Assembly: GCA_021813555.1 (NCBI GenBank)
Contig: JAKAKG010000088.1
Location: 1-33,961 of the forward strand
Length of the DNA stretch: 33,961 nucleotides
Direction of reading: 5' to 3'
Origin: Acidobacteriota bacterium
GTDB taxonomy: Bacteria; Acidobacteriota; UBA4820; DSQY01
Every line of letters starts with the position of its first letter. The stretch's first letter is position 1. Shown here piece by piece: positions 33,120 through 33,961 of this stretch. Below the pieces are notes generated by a model. The model saw only the letters and a program-made list of their open reading frames with translations. It made no database searches and was not told the DNA's origin. A program made the position numbers and the translations under genes.

Positions 33120-33944
33120 ATGAGACGGTTCTGGCGGGCGGTGGCGCTGTTCTGCTTCTGGCTGGCGGCTCAGACAGTCTTCGCGGGCGCGCCAGCGCTG
33201 CCCGAAGGTGCCCTGACGCACTGGGCCGTCCAGGAGCCCGCGGAGATCGTGGGATACCTCGCCTTCGATCCCGCCACCGTGGAGGACCGCCTCCCGCCGG
33301 CCCTGCGGTTCATCACCTTGGAGGAGCTGGCTTCGGGGGGCGTCCCGTGGGCCCGGGAGTACGTGGCCTCGCACCCGGCGCAGTGCGGCTGGGGCATCTC
33401 CTTTCTCGAAATCGTCCGGACGGGGACCTTCACGATCGACGGGCGCTCGCCCGATTGGCCGAGGGACGGCGCCATGGCGCTGTGGGCCGCCCGCGTGGCG
33501 CCGGTTGACCCGGCGGCGGCCCTCGGCCCGGGGCGGCCGCTGCTGGTCCTGGACTTCTGGATGCCCGACGGCCCTTACGCCGCGTTCATGCGCGAGAGGG
33601 GGCACTGCGCGGCATACGGGGACGTGAAGCTCTTCAGGGAACCGGAGGGGCGATGGTGCGGCTCCCTGCGCGCGGACGGCCTGCGCGCCCTCGCCCAGTG
33701 CACGCCCGCCGGGGCCGTTTCGGGCGGAGCGGCGTCGGCCGGCATGCAGGCCCTCTTCCCGCCCCTCACCTCGGGGCTGCGCGATGTCGTCCGCGTGGCC
33801 TTCGCCGGGCACCGGGAACAGGGATGCGGAGAGACCTCCTCCTGGACCCTCCAAGGCGCGCACCCGCTGGCGCGCGGCGTCATGCTGGAGCCGTCGGTCT
33901 TTGAATGGGGTTACGATCTGATCGGCGGTGCCTATCCATGGTGA
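33120..33944 (+). CDS. Exported protein of unknown function
   Basis: I do not recognise this 274-residue protein. A signal peptide is clear (RRFWRAVALFCFWLAAQTVFAG, described as residues 2-23). The segment VGYLAFDPATVEDRLPPALRF recalls the start of acetoacetate-decarboxylase-like or DUF2071-like beta-barrels, where LPxxL follows a substrate-entry strand, but this is only a resemblance. Five or six cysteines in the mature part suggest disulfides. The ATG at 33120 is preferred over an upstream GTG (33093) because the signal peptide starts there and GGAGCGGAGAGG precedes it. It lies 186 bases after the alpha/beta hydrolase and ends 17 bases before the window edge. Confidence 0.72.
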   Translation: MRRFWRAVALFCFWLAAQTVFAGAPALPEGALTHWAVQEPAEIVGYLAFDPATVEDRLPPALRFITLEELASGGVPWAREYVASHPAQCGWGISFLEIVRTGTFTIDGRSPDWPRDGAMALWAARVAPVDPAAALGPGRPLLVLDFWMPDGPYAAFMRERGHCAAYGDVKLFREPEGRWCGSLRADGLRALAQCTPAGAVSGGAASAGMQALFPPLTSGLRDVVRVAFAGHREQGCGETSSWTLQGAHPLARGVMLEPSVFEWGYDLIGGAYPW

Positions 33945-33961
33945 GGGGCCCGAAAGGGGCG

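Overview
This is a GC-rich, gene-dense bacterial chromosome segment from a Gram-negative (diderm) organism. An outer-membrane beta-barrel, Shine-Dalgarno sites before most genes and sigma70-type promoters support this. The mix of genes suits an Acidobacteriota-like or deltaproteobacterial/myxobacterial lineage: a large secreted gluzincin with repeated C-terminal domains, a DUF2378-like protein, PilZ, a long ICL2-type isocitrate lyase, and heptanucleotide repeats between genes. No 16S or other phylogenetic marker is present, so this placement is inference. I saw no tRNA, rRNA, CRISPR array, transposase or prophage.

Layout. (1) 127-4067, minus strand: a tightly overlapping carbohydrate operon, GH130 phosphorylase -> PIG-L deacetylase -> GT4 glycosyltransferase -> GH100-like glycosidase. 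(2) 4269-7931: mostly single housekeeping or small genes (MarC-family membrane protein, dihydrofolate reductase, a secreted protein with two CxxC motifs, DUF3795, PilZ, HAD). (3) 7996-12789: a divergent pair of exported enzymes, a patatin-POTRA-barrel protein (type Vd autotransporter architecture) and a penicillin-acylase-family Ntn hydrolase. (4) 12890-19094, minus strand: a small unknown protein, a 1759-residue secreted metalloprotease with repeated beta-sandwich modules, and a small exported acidic protein. (5) 19418-25808: a DUF2378-like gene divergent from a FadR-led operon encoding FadR, an alkylglycerone-phosphate-synthase-type flavoenzyme, GlpD and an FGGY kinase. (6) 25903-30669: a polyhydroxyalkanoate-system protein and the glyoxylate shunt (malate synthase, ICL2-type isocitrate lyase). 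(7) 30926-33944: a YtrA-type GntR regulator with its own promoter and operator, a 57-residue bridging ORF, an exported alpha/beta hydrolase and a last exported protein of unknown function.

How the parts fit. Regions 5 and 6 form a lipid/acetyl-CoA block. FadR senses long-chain acyl-CoA in enterobacteria. Here it sits downstream of a good sigma70 promoter with a near-consensus FadR operator at the expected transcription start, so autoregulation is well supported by sequence. Its operon partners (ether-lipid-type flavoenzyme, glycerol-3-phosphate dehydrogenase, glycerol-type kinase) point to a fatty-acid-responsive ether-glycerolipid pathway, either making or breaking down alkyl glycerols. The glyoxylate shunt just downstream would let the cell grow on the acetyl-CoA released. 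This operon is the best candidate in the window for an undescribed system.
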